Shown here: positions 1 to 10,800 of the stretch, one piece after another
How positions within the stretch are numbered: the stretch's first letter is position 1
Layout: the number at the start of each line of letters is the position of its first letter
Assembly: GCF_000485595.1 (NCBI RefSeq)
Contig: NW_014577158.1
Location: 500,350 to 526,371, forward strand
Origin: Priapulus caudatus
Taxonomy: Eukaryota; Priapulida; Priapulimorpha; Priapulimorphida; Priapulidae
Reading direction: 5' to 3'
DNA: 26,022 nucleotides
The notes under the pieces: model-generated
What the model was told of the DNA's origin: nothing
Seen by the model: only the letters and a program-made list of their open reading frames with translations
Database searches by the model: none
Translations under genes and position numbers: made by a program

Positions 1-1225
1 TTGCCATTTTCTATGAGAATGTCAATATTTTATGTCGAGGTTAAATCAAAGTATGCCAAATGACACATTACATATAAACAAGTACCTACATTATAAAATG
101 GGTATTTTCACAAGCATTCCCTGCTTTGATTTTTGTTTGTTATTATTACAGCTATTCAAATAGTTCTGTCCATTTTGACAAGAAAAGTACACCTTACTCC
201 CCCCTCAAATTTTTATTAGGTTTTTTGCATCGATCTCAAGAATGACCAAAATGAAAACCAAAACCCAGAAATCTGTGAATCCGCGGAAAATTCTCATGCC
301 TGCAGGTCGCATGCCTGCAGGTCGCATGACACGCGGTGGTCACTACGTAATGACTCCCGGTACTTACTAATACCACCCCATAATGCTTTGCGCCGGAAAG
401 GACAAAAAAACATGGAAATGTGAAAAGAAACCTGGAAACGGTTCTTCGCGGTCGCTTGAGGGTGCTACGAGTGAACAAAACGGTACTAGATTTTATTTTA
501 TTTTATTAACATTACTTTTTTGTGAAGATTTTTTTTATATTATCAGAAATCATAACTAGTAAATATTAATAAATAATATCGATGCATAGGATTACGATAA
601 GGACACTAATAGCGATCTTGGACTTGTTTTAAAGGTCAGAAATAAGTGAATAGAATGCCGAGTAAACAAATATATATTGCTGAATACTTGCGAAGTTAGG
701 CTGGTGGTGCATAAGAAGCAATGCAAACAGATATCACTAGCCTTTTAATGGTAGGGACTGGACACTACCTTAATTAGGCAGTCCATGTTGGGTTGGGTGT
801 AGCAGGAACACTGTTCACGTGCTTTGGCTATCAAAACCCTAGATTCAATGACTCTCGCCATTGGATTGATTACGATTTGAGATTGATGTGATAAAATGGA
901 GCAAGCGTAACAGGAGCAGAAATAAATTCCGACTCGTCTCTCCTGGTGCAGAGCATTACGGGTAATTTAAGCACCGGGAGGGGGGGGGGGATATAGTGCC
1001 TACTGCGACACCTGAGCTGTCACCGCGCCCTTCTAGCTCGAGATTATTAATTGCATAGAGCGAGGCGGCGAGCGATATCGTCGGATACGGATACGCGCAT
1101 ATCTGCAGTTCCGCCGACTTTACGTCGCATAGCACCCAACCGCCGCCGCTGCCACCGCACGTCTGCGTCTGTTTGCCAAGCGTCTAGACGGAATGTCTGC
1201 CGAGCCAGAGGTCGGACGGAATTTC

Positions 1226-1413
1226 TTTTAAACGGACGCGCTTTCAGAGCCAGCGTCTTTTACAAAGCCGGTAGTTGAAGATAGGAGAGCGATAGGAAGT
1301 TGTGATATCTAGTGAAGGACAGATACCTGAGATAGTTTTATGTTCCAACTTTTTTTAAATCAACGCGCTTTTCAGAACCAGTGCGTGTCTTTTACAAAGC
1401 CTGTGGTTGAAGA
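1226..1413. repeat. Degenerate direct repeat of ~56-60 bp, spacing about 130 bp
   Basis: The copies at 1226-1281 and 1353-1413 share cgcgctttcagagccag-like and tcttttacaaagcc blocks followed by gttgaaga, with small substitutions and indels. This is consistent with an old tandem duplication within the intron. Confidence 0.75.
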
Positions 1414-1939
1414 CTTTTAGAAGCGATTTTTAATTTTTTCCCTTACTTTCACGTATATTTTTGCCCATTTTTTTTTCTTATATAATTTTATATAATTGTA
1501 TAACATTTATACTGTATATATATCTATATTATCCTGATATTATATATAATAATTGTATATCTTTTTAATTTTGTAGGCCTACTACTCGATACCAATCCTG
1601 AGATTTTCCGCTCCCAATTCTTTCTGTTTGTAGTCAAAAATACCAACATTACGAAATTCAATATCGCACGCCCGTTGCACAACTGTCATTAAACATATGA
1701 ACGCACCTGCAGAATTCACACGGCAGCGCATAAATTATGCATCTCCCCACACAGGTGCGACAATGCCATGCGGCACACGCGGCTAATAACCCATCAATCC
1801 CCACGAGCGTTTATTTTACAACCGGAACGTAATTAATATTTGCCCATGGCTCAGAAAAATGAGTATTCCATCACTGCATTACTGCGTTACTGCGCTTAAA
1901 CTGAGAACAGCAGTTGTTAAGGCTGGAATTAAATTTCAG

Positions 1940-1998
1940 GCGAGGTGTGGGTGTGTGTGTGTGTGACTGTGTGTGCGTGCTCATGCCTGTGTCTGTGC

Positions 1999-2031
<33 letters not shown>

Positions 2032-2043
2032 GCACGCACGCAC
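1940..2043. repeat. Inverted compound microsatellite, (GT)n then (CA)n
   Basis: A GT-rich run (about 1944-1976) is followed after about 22 bases by a CA run (about 1999-2026) that passes into repeated CGCA (to 2043). The two runs are complementary, so the strand can fold back on itself. Confidence 0.9.
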
Positions 2044-2136
2044 ATCTAGAGACGTGCATCGAAGTGAAGACATGATTCACACTACCCTAGGTAGTGACAA
2101 CACGTGAAGATAACGACGACTTAACAACACACTCAC

Positions 2137-2196
2137 CTTCCTAATATCTCCAACAGCTCCCCAACGCCGTTAAAATGCTCCGTCTCGTATATAAAT
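2137..2196 (-). CDS. wdb: PP2A B56 subunit, exon E
   Basis: This 60-bp exon reads FIYETEHFNGVGELLEILG after one base that completes the arginine codon split with exon D, and it ends with AG, so the following intron is phase 2. The helical segment ELLEILG is strongly conserved in B56 proteins and is normally followed by SIINGF, which I could not find in the remaining 2.1 kb to the left. The donor reads GAAG|GTGAGT, close to consensus. The acceptor is TTTGAAG|A, weaker than usual because a purine precedes the AG. The 672-bp intron before it holds two decayed copies of this exon's start (about 2233-2260 and 2325-2346). The exon is identified by its protein match and its exact fit in phase with exon D. 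Confidence 0.9.
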
Positions 2197-2232
2197 CTTC
2201 AAAGAGGGGAAATAAAAACAGGCATTAATACA

Positions 2233-2346
2233 GAATCTCGTAAACATAAATCTCCGAGAGACACGAAGAAATTGACTGACACGCGAGCTTCGAACGTTAG
2301 ACGTTCAGATGCATTATTAATACAGAGTCTCACGTATAAATCTTTT
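2233..2346. repeat. Two decayed copies of the exon E acceptor region
   Basis: The exon E start on the plus strand reads gtctcgtatataaatctt (about 2182-2199). Similar strings occur at 2236-2253 (tctcgtaaacataaatct) and 2327-2344 (tctcacgtataaatcttt), each preceded by an attaa(t/c)acagag/a-like segment. On the coding strand each copy carries an AG before ATTTAT. They look like old tandem copies of the junction, about 54 and 90 bases apart. Confidence 0.6.
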
Positions 2347-2482
2347 AGCGAAGAATAAATACAAGTATTAACGCAGAAAGCGAGCCGAGGGGTTGACTAA
2401 CGCCAGCCACTAGAGCGCCATATGCACAATCTTTCCTTTAAGTATCCGCAAACAAGCAAAAGTTGTAGAGACTGCGCAATTG

Positions 2483-2484
<2 letters not shown>

Positions 2485-2523
<39 letters not shown>
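2485..2523. repeat. (AT)n microsatellite
   Basis: An almost pure TA/AT dinucleotide run of about 37 bases in intron D-E. The rest of that intron (2524-2868) is non-coding, with a short CG run at 2791-2802. Confidence 0.95.
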
Positions 2524-2525
<2 letters not shown>

Positions 2526-2825
2526 AACTGGACAGCCCACCGGCCATCACCTCTCACAGTGATGCTTTCAGACAAGGTCACTATCACAAGGCCACATCAT
2601 TCAACGAAGAATCGAAATTAAACTTATCACAACGATTCGCATCGTAACGATGTCGCACCTCCTCATCGTAACGACCCCCCACCCACCCCTCGAGCACGAC
2701 TCCACTTCCAATCGACCAACATGGCGGCCGAGTGACATCCGGTAACACCCCACGACGCGCCACCCAGTTACAACACACAGACTCGCGGTTCGCGCGCGCG
2801 CGCACCCCACTGAACGATTCCGCTA

Positions 2826-3108
<283 letters not shown>

Positions 3109-3206
3109 CAGAGAGTTCCAGCATGAGGGGAGGAAGGAGGGGAGGAGAGGGAGAGGAGGAGAGGGAGGGGAGGAGAGGGAGGGGAGGAGAGGGAGGAAGG
3201 GAAGAA

Positions 3207-3266
3207 GCTCTCGTGGGTCCTCGCTGTCAAACAGCTCCAGCAACTGTAACAGAGAGTTCCAGCATG
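3207..3266. repeat. Second extra copy of the exon D junction (offset 143 bp)
   Basis: Bases 3207-3243 repeat the first 37 bases of exon D, followed by acceptor CTCTGTTACAG. Both extra copies have CTGGAAC where the true exon has CTGAAAC, so they share a history distinct from the used site and lack the candidate branch adenosine. Confidence 0.93.
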
Positions 3267-3544
3267 AGGGGAGGAGGGAGGGGAGGAGGAAGGGGAGGAG
3301 AGGGAGAGGAGGGAGGGGAGGATATGGAAGAAAGAGAGGAAGGGAGGAAGTGAAGATGGAGAGATGGATAAAAATAACAACGAGTATACAGTGAAGAGTG
3401 AATGGAAAGTGTAGTTTTGTTAGCATATTGACATAACCCCCTTCCAAAATTAGATAGGGAGAGGGGCAATAACAGAGAAAGAGCAATAACGGAGTAAATA
3501 GGAAGTGTAGTTTCACATAAGATTAAATTCGTTGCAACTTTATA

Positions 3545-3722
3545 TGTGATTAATGCAAGATAACGTGAGCAATAGAAGATTAAATTAACTACCACCTAAT
3601 GCTAGATTAACCCAATATTAACAGAATTACCACTTAAATCTGGATTAATGCAAGACTAAACGATTAACCCAAGATAAATTTAATTACCACTAAAAGCTAG
3701 GCTAATGCAAGATTAACTGATT
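3545..3722. repeat. Degenerate AT-rich tandem repeat in intron C-D
   Basis: Blocks of the kind aattaccac(t/c)taa.. gctagattaa, (t/c)aatgcaagattaa and gattaaccca.. recur three to four times with irregular spacing. No coding content is seen in 3361-3944. Confidence 0.65.
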
Positions 3723-3944
3723 GATCACCTCTATTACTCACTCGATAGTATTATCTCATTAGTTACTCGCTACTATTAGTAATGATGAAATAGCAAGCAG
3801 TAATATAGAAACTGGAAAGTGATTACAAAATGCTCAAGACTAACTGAATTACAATGGTTTTATATAGTTGAATATGAATTATAGGCAAGACAGAAAATTT
3901 TACTACGAATTGGAATTTGATGGAGATAATGTAGACAAACTCAC

Positions 3945-4037
3945 CTGCAGTACAAATTTCTGATCGATATATTTCTTTCCTATGCTAGGTTGGAAGTCTG
4001 GTGATTCAAGAAACCTCAAGAAAAACTCATACACTAT
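3945..4037 (-). CDS. wdb: PP2A B56 subunit, exon C
   Basis: The 93-bp exon encodes 31 residues, [17 protein letters not shown] followed by [14 protein letters not shown], a signature stretch of B56 proteins. It is flanked by a strong acceptor with a pyrimidine tract (TTTCTTTTTGCAG|ATA) and a consensus donor (CAG|GTGAGT), both phase 0. It follows the WPHMQ end of exon B and precedes LLELF of exon D without gap or overlap. No second copy exists in the window: the duplicated block starts about 68 bases upstream of it, at 4105, so only one exon C serves both copies of exons A and B. Confidence 0.97.
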
Positions 4038-5474
4038 CTGCAAAAAGAAAGGTAGAAAGAATGGTTTAATTCGAGGCTATTCCATCAAAACAATGTACAT
4101 ATATACAGTCAGTAACATACAAAGAATGCGAACATTGGCAGATCAATAACAATGCAATATGACAAGTGACATAGAGAATATGAATTAAACATTGTTTCCT
4201 TTATGGTGGCACTCGGCAGAGATGCAAATATCTGCACATATGTTCCAATCTAAGTATGATAGTTCTCTGCAGGGACACAAATCTCTACATATAGGGTCAA
4301 GAATTCCATCATAAGAATGCAGACCTTGTGTTTTAAGGTGCGCGATCGCGCTCGCGCGCCATCGCGCGCCTCGATTGATTACGAGAAGTGCGAAAAAACG
4401 CGCACCTAAGCATTATCAAAACGCACACCTTTTTTTCCCTTTTTATTTGTGTTTTATTTTTCATTAATTCAACTTATAAACTCGAAGATAAACGCAAATG
4501 GTTGTAAACATCACAGACATTGCCGGAAGTCGGTTTACATGTTTATAACGACAGTCGCAAAGCGCTCTAGAATGACGAATGTGATTGGTTGTATTTTTAG
4601 ATAAAGTTTTAATAGTCTACTTTGAAAAATTGAGTGTTGTTCTTTTTGACTAAACATGCTAAATGTGTGATTCAAGTTATCCCACATGTCCAAGAACTGA
4701 TATTTTGTTAGATGGAAAAAAAATCACCTAAAAAATGTCAAAAATTAATAGTACAATGGCAGAGCTAATTTTTAGCCCAAAATGCTTGGAAATGGCATTT
4801 CATTGAGTTAGTTTCAAATTTTTCCGGGGCGGGGGCATAGCACCGAACACCCCTAGTTTGCTCGTGGACCTGGCGGCACTCCGATGCAAATCACACACCT
4901 CGGCGAGCCAAAGGTGTGCGATTTTTCACCTCGCCTGCTTTTTTCCAAAACACAAGGACTGAGAATGATAACCCTCTGCACGGATGAAGCAAGTCTCCTC
5001 GCTCGAGTCATGCATTCAGGAGACATGCTTGAATCCACACACACGTGCGTGTGCTGAAAAACACACTGACAGAAGAACGACGGAGGGAGAAATGTTTATT
5101 AACATTCCAAAATTTGTCAGTAACCCGGGAGACGGTACAGTGATTTACGAAGAATTAGGTAATAGTAGGCAGTTGCGCGTTTCAGAGCTCCGATTTTCGT
5201 GCAGGTAATTTGTTGCACAGTTGATGAATAGAGCTTAAAATGACAGCGTTGCAGTAAATCTGTAATCCGTGCATACGACAAACAACATAGATGGTAAATT
5301 CAGAGCGGTAGATCGTGCACTTGTTGCCGATACGTTGAAAATACCATTCGTCTGTGGCACGCTGTTTGAACAACGCCGTGCATTCGTTGAATGTCATGTT
5401 TGTTGCACACTTGTTGCACAACATTTGCCATAACTGTTGCACGATGTTGCATGGTGTCGCGACTGCGTTGTTAC

Positions 5475-5575
5475 CTGCATGTGCGGCCAAGAAGCCTCAA
5501 CGTTGGATCGTCCTCCTCTGGATCATACTCCGGGTTTTCACTAGGTGGCAATGTTCGAAACATGTTGTGTGAGAC
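5475..5575 (-). pseudogene. Frameshifted copy of exon B (B')
   Basis: This is a 101-bp copy of exon B (24817-24918, 102 bp). It keeps the acceptor (GTTGCAG|GTC), the donor (CAG|GTAACA) and nearly every base, and encodes the same [20 protein letters not shown]. It then loses one base in the codons for LEAS (TTGAGGCTT against TTGGAAGCTT in the intact copy), which shifts the frame before WPHMQ. One synonymous change (CCT against CCG) is visible. The deletion is either a real disabling mutation in a duplicated exon or a base-calling error. Because both splice sites survive, splicing alone would not be expected to exclude it. Confidence 0.8.
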
Positions 5576-5658
5576 CTGCAACGACGTGACAATACGACCG
5601 CTGGATCGACAGCTGGTTAAGCCGTGCACGCCACGCTCGCGATTCAAGCCCTTGTATT

Positions 5659-5705
5659 TATATACTATTATTATTATGTTGTTGTTGTGTTGTTATTATT
5701 ATTAA
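5659..5705. repeat. (ATT)n/(GTT)n microsatellite in intron A'-B'
   Basis: A run of tatt/gttgtt triplets, with its counterpart at 25007-25055. The remaining intron sequence (5706-6037) is GC-rich with scattered CTG/GTT triplets and nothing coding. Confidence 0.85.
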
Positions 5706-6037
5706 CATTTAATATAATTAAGGCATTCTTATATCTAACTGTTGACAAAAACATGCCGTTCACGACGTTAAGTATTGTGCGCTGCTGTTATTGCTGCTGT
5801 TTTGTTGTTGTCACTGTCGTTGTCGTCGCGGCTGCTGTTTGGTGCACAACCACTGCCAGACACAGCAGTCGCGCCCCTTACCACCACCGCGACCACCTCA
5901 CCCCTCGCTGTTAGGACCCGCTGCCATGCCCCTCATAAGTCGCGCTGGCGCTCCCTCGCGACCCCTTATCACTACTGCAACCTATCCACCACTGTGACAC
6001 GCCATCTCACCCCTTGCGACGACGACCCGCCACCTAC

Positions 6038-6082
6038 TATGCGCACGACTCCGGGCGCCACCTACCATCGCACGACCTCCGG
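6038..6082. repeat. 28-bp repeat carrying the exon A' donor, two copies
   Basis: The unit gcgccacctaccatgcgcac plus gacctccg occurs about twice, with small differences. On the coding strand each unit ends the exon-like GAGGTCGTGCGCATG before GTAGGT. The intact paralogue has four units. Confidence 0.85.
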
Positions 6083-6264
6083 TAGAGCGGCTCGGTGAGC
6101 ACGCCGCGGTTGGCGCGTGATGTAGTCGACGAGCTCGTGAGGCAGGCGCGCTTCACCTCCTTGCTCTTCAGGTCGGCCGACCGGGTCCATGAAGTCCGAA
6201 CACCATGCAGCACTGCTGCAGCTTCTTCGCAAACAGGTCGGCGCTGCGTCCGACGGCGGCACAT
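6066..6264 (-). pseudogene. Frameshifted copy of exon A (A')
   Basis: A 199-bp copy of exon A (25468-25664, 197 bp) with acceptor TTGCAG|AT and donor ATG|GTAGG kept. Comparing by eye I find seven indel sites: four gains (two bases near 6241-6250, one near 6197, one near 6178, one near 6114) and three losses (near 6139, 6081 and 6069), net plus two. The B56 frame is therefore broken repeatedly, although fragments such as [21 protein letters not shown] and ELVDYIT are readable in different frames. The flanking intron is at least as similar between copies as the exon, so this exon shows no sign of coding constraint. The alternative is local sequencing error in GC-rich DNA. Confidence 0.8.
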
Positions 6265-7480
6265 CTGCAACGACGCGAGGCGGGTGTTAGTCTGAGACTT
6301 CACGATGTAAGCAGGAGGCAGTACATAAGAATACATGTTTCAATTGTTCAAACGCTCCGACGGCGGCACATCTGCAACGACGCGAGGCGGGGGTTAGTCT
6401 GAGACTTCATGATGTAAACAGGAGGGAGTACATAAGAATACGTTTCAATTGTTCTAACGCACAGACGGCGGCTCATCTGCAACGACGCGACGCGGGGGTT
6501 AGTCGAGTCTTCACGATGGATCCTCGAGAATGAAACTACATTCATACTGTTCATATCGTTCAATATACGATGGAAACAGGAGTACATAAGAATACATGTT
6601 CCCATTGTTCTATTGCTCCAACGGCGGCACATCTGCAATGATGCGAGGCGACGAGAGGGTTAGTCGGCATTACGATGAAACCACGAGAGTCAAAGTACGG
6701 TCATATTGTAATTTGTTCATAATGTTCGATACGTTGGAAGTGGGAGCACGTAATGATACATGTTTCCATTGTTCTAACGCTCCGATGGAGGCACATCTGC
6801 TACGAGGTGATGCAGGGGTTAGTCTGAGGCTTTACGATGTAAGCGGTAGAATGAGAGAGTACTAGGTGTTCTTATCGTTCAATAAAATGCGAAGGGGGAG
6901 TACATAACAATACATATTCCCATTGTTCTAACGCAACAAGGCAGTGCAGGGGGTTAGTCGAGTCTTTATGATGTAAACGGGATAATGAAAGAGTACTAGA
7001 TGTTCATATCGTTCATATCGTTCAATAAAATGTGAAGGAAGCGAGAGTACATGAGAATACATGTTCCCATTGTTCTAACACAATAAGGCGGTGCAAGGGG
7101 TTAGTTGGACATTACGATGGAACCACGAGAATGAAAGAGTACTAGATGTTCATATGTTCGTATCGTTCAATACGATGGAAGTGGGAGTACATAAGAATAC
7201 AGGTTCCTAACTGTTTCAACGTCCTGATGGCGGCACATCCAATAACACATGTCGGGGGAGGGGATAGTCGGTGAGACGATGGAAGCATGAGAATGAAACA
7301 GTACTAAACGTTTCTAACGTTATAACGCAGAAGCAAGGGTTAGTCAACGGCGTTACGACGAAAGCGAAAGTACATAAATTAATGACACATGTTCATATTG
7401 TTCCAATAGTGCACAACTGCACCGACGCTGAGCGGGGGTTAGTGGAATGATGGAACCACGAGAACGAAAGAGTACATGTT
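6251..7480. repeat. 107-bp exon-A-junction satellite, copy 1 array and decayed tail
   Basis: Equivalent exon-start bases fall at 6264, 6371 and 6476 (spacing 107 and 105), then 6632 and 6796 (156 and 164). Farther units near 6945, 7090, 7245 and 7405 are increasingly diverged. Young units contain ggcggcacatctgcaacgac (coding strand: TTGCAG acceptor and ATGTGCCGCCGTCGGAGC of exon A) and GGGGTTAGT (branch point). Longer, older units carry an additional ~50 bases ending gttcaata.acgatgg. Confidence 0.92.
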
Positions 7481-7821
7481 CACACTGTTCATTTCGCCCA
7501 TATATTTCGATAGTAGATAGTTTACTGTGCATCACTATGCACGCGGTTTCATCAGTGTCACGACGAAACCACGTCATCATCAGTGTCACGACGAAACCAC
7601 GAAAATGAAAGAGTACATGTTCATATCATTCCTATTAGCTTATAGTAGATAGTCGACTGCGCATCACGGAATAACACTAACATGGAATACTGTAACGCAG
7701 CATCGAGACGACGTGGATACTTCCGGTAATCGCTTGACGATCCGCGAATCACGGTACGACAAACATCGCATGTACGCCGAGCATTGCGGATGATCTTCAC
7801 CCACCCATGCTCGCACACAGC
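7481..7821. other. Transition between satellites; no gene seen
   Basis: Holds remnants of the previous repeat (gaaagagtacatgttca), a 23-bp duplication atcagtgtcacgacgaaacc.. at 7551-7573 and 7579-7601, and the pair (a)tagtagatagt..actg.gcatcac near 7511 and 7642. Bases 7670-7821 look unique; no recognisable coding sequence. Confidence 0.6.
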
Positions 7822-10800
7822 TTTACTGCTGCATCAACATAGCATGACTGCTATTTCAGTATAGCATGACAATAACGTTTATATAACATTGCTGCTGCCT
7901 CAACATAGCATGACTGCTATTTCAGTATAGCATGACAATAACGTTTATATAACATTACTGCTGCCTCAACATAGCGTGACTGCTATTTCAGTATAGCATG
8001 ACAACAACTTTAATATAGCATTGCTGCTGTTTCTATATAGCACGACAACAACTTTATATATATGCATTGCTGCTGTTTCTCTATATAGCTAACGACAACC
8101 AACTTTAACTATATAGCATTGTGGCTGTTTCTTATAGCACGACAACAACTTATCATATAGCATTGGCTGGCTTGTTCTATATAAGGCGGACTAACAACTT
8201 TAATATAGCATTGCTGCCGTGTTTCTATATAGTACGACAACAACTTTTAATATAGCATTGCATTCGCTGTTTCTTATAGGCAACAATCTTTAATATAGCA
8301 TTGCTGTGTTTCATGATAGGCACGACAATCAACTTTAATATAGCATTGCTGGCTGTTTCTATATAAGACGACAACCAACTTTAATATAGCACTGGGCTGG
8401 CTGTTTCTAATATAGAGCCGACAACAACTTAACTATAGGCATTGCTGCCTGGTTTCTATATAGCACGCAACAAAGCTTTAATATAGCATTGCTGCTGTTT
8501 CTATATAGCACGACACAACTTTTATATAGGCATTGCTGCTGTTCATAGGTAGGACACGACAACACTTTAATATAGCATTGCTGCTGTTTTCTATATACAC
8601 ACAACAACTTTAATATAGCATTGCTGCTGTTTCTATATATGCAGCGACAACAAAATTTAATATAGGCAAATTGCTGCTGTTTCTATATAAGTCACGGAAC
8701 AACAACTTTAAATATAAGGATTGGCTGCTGTTTCTCATATAGCACGAAACAACTTTAATTATAGCATTGGCTGCTTTTTCTATAAGCGACAACAACATTT
8801 AATATAGCATTGGCTGCTGTTTCTATATAGAGCGAACAACAACTTTAATATAGCATTGCTGCTGTTTCTATATATATAGCACGACAACACTTTAATATAG
8901 CAATTGCTGCTGTTTCTATATAAGACGAACAACAAACTTTAATATAGCATTGCTTGGCTGTTCTATATAGTACGACAACCAACTTTAAATATAGCATTGC
9001 TGCTGTTTCTAATTAGGCACGACAACAACTTTAATTATTAGCATGTGGCTGCTGTATTCATTCTATAATCAGACAAACCAACTTTAAGATAGCATTGGGC
9101 TGCTGTTTTCTATATAGCGCGACAAGCAACTTAATATAGCAATTGCTGCTGTTTCTTTATTATACACGACAACAACTTTAATATAGCAAATTGCGCTGTA
9201 TTCTATATAGCACGACAACAACTTTAATATAGCATTGCTGCTTGTTTATATCATAGCACGACAACAGACTTTAATCTAGCATTGCTGCTGTTTTCTATAT
9301 AGCACGACAACAATTTAATATAGCTGCTGCGTTTGCTAATAATAGCACGACAACACAGACTGTTTAATATAGCATTGGCTGCTGTTTTCTATATAGCAGC
9401 GACAACAACTTTAATATAGCATTTGCTGCTGTTTCTATTAAGACGACAAACAACTTTGAATATAGGCCCTGCTGGGCTGTTTTCTATATAGCACGAACAA
9501 CAACTTTAATATAGCACTTGCTGCTGTTCTAAATATAGGCCAGCGGACAACAACTTTAATATAGGCATTGCTTGGCTGTTTCTATATGCACCGAAATTTA
9601 ATATACGATTGTGCGTTCTATATAGCACGAACAACACTTTAATATAGCATGCTGCTGTTTCTATACTAGGCACGACAACAACTTTTAAATAGGCATTCTG
9701 CTGCGTTTCTATATAGCAACGAGAACAACTTTAATATAGTTGCTCGCTGTTTCTATATAAAGACAAATACTTTAATATACGCATTGCTGCTGTTCTATAT
9801 AGCACGACAACCAACTTTAAAATATCGCATTGGCTGCTGTTTCTATATAGCACGACAACACTTTAATATAGCATTGCTGCTGTTTCTATATAGCACGACA
9901 ACAACTTTAATATAGCATTGCTGCTGTTTCTCACCTATAGGCTTGAACAACAACTTTAAATATAGCATTGCTGCTGTTTCTAATAATAGGCACGACAAAC
10001 AACGTTTAATATAGCATTGCTGCTGTTTCTATATGAGCACACAACAACTTAATAATAGCATTGCTGCTGTTTCTATATAGCACACAACAACTTTAATATA
10101 GCATTGGCTGCTGTTTCTATATAGCTGACAACAACTTTAATATAGCATTGTGGCTGTTTCTATATAGCACGACAACAGACTTTAATATAGCATTGCTCGC
10201 TTGTTTCTATATAGCGACAACGAACTTTAATATAGGCATTGCTGGGCTGTTTCAATATCAACAACTGACAACAAAACTTTATATAGCATGCTGCTTGTTC
10301 TAAATATAGCACACAGACAACTTAATATAGGCATTGCTGCTGTTTTCTATATAGCTTTGACAACAACTTTAATATAGATTGCTGCTGTTTCTATATACGC
10401 ACCGACAACAACTTTAAATATAGCATTGCTGAGCTGTTTCTAGTATAGGCACGAAACAACAACCTTTAATATATGCATTGCTGCTGTTTAATATATAGCA
10501 CGAGCAACAGCACTTTAATATAGCATTGCTGTGCTGTTTCTATATAGCTACGACAACAACTTAATAGTAGGCATCTGCTGCTGTTTCTATATAGCACGAC
10601 AACGAACTTTAATATAGCATTGCTGGCTGTTTCTATATAGGCAACGACAACAACTTTATATAGCATTGCATGCTGTTCTATATAGCATCGACAACACAAC
10701 TTTAATATATGCATTGCCTGCTGTTTCTATATAGGGCGACCAACAAACTTTAATATAGGCACTGCTGGCTGTTTTCTATATAGCACTGGACAACAACCCT

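Larger units (their letters stand above)
1..2136 (-). other. Intron downstream of exon E; no coding sequence recognised
   Basis: I looked on both strands for the next B56 exon (SIINGF and following) and did not find it. The stretch holds a 15-bp direct duplication of catgcctgcaggtcg (296-325), a G run at about 978-990, a GC-rich patch (1050-1220), a degenerate direct repeat (1226-1413), AT-rich DNA at 1480-1560 and a GT/CA microsatellite. Short open frames here have no recognisable motifs. Confidence 0.6.
4105..6511. repeat. Duplicated block, copy 1 (matches 23461-26022)
   Basis: Homology with 23461-26022 begins at acagtcagta and runs through intron B-C, exon B', intron A-B, exon A' and the first 107-bp satellite units. 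The difference in length (2407 against 2562) is largely explained by one extra 107-bp unit and two extra 28-bp units in copy 2. Left of 4105 the two copies are not alike. Within the block, 4038-5474 holds no recognisable gene: a GC-rich palindromic patch (4338-4375), T-rich DNA, and TTGTTGCACA-type repeats near the exon B' donor. Confidence 0.93.

Noticed and set aside
1051-1278. Arg/Ala-rich plus-strand frame of 75 codons
   Set aside because: GC-rich intronic stretch without splice context or recognisable domain; length is within chance for this composition.
2716-2731. YY1/Pho-like site (CAACATGGCGGCC)
   Set aside because: A single short match in an intron without supporting context.
5182-5490. 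Cysteine-bearing minus-strand open frame next to exon B', with counterparts at 24378-24794 and 24487-24924
   Set aside because: It reads through the exon B donor into the intron. The similarity between copies is that of the whole duplicated block, the frames differ between copies, and no domain is recognisable.
4105-6511. The duplicated block as a transposon
   Set aside because: I see no terminal inverted or long terminal repeats, target-site duplication or transposase, and it contains host exons in gene order.
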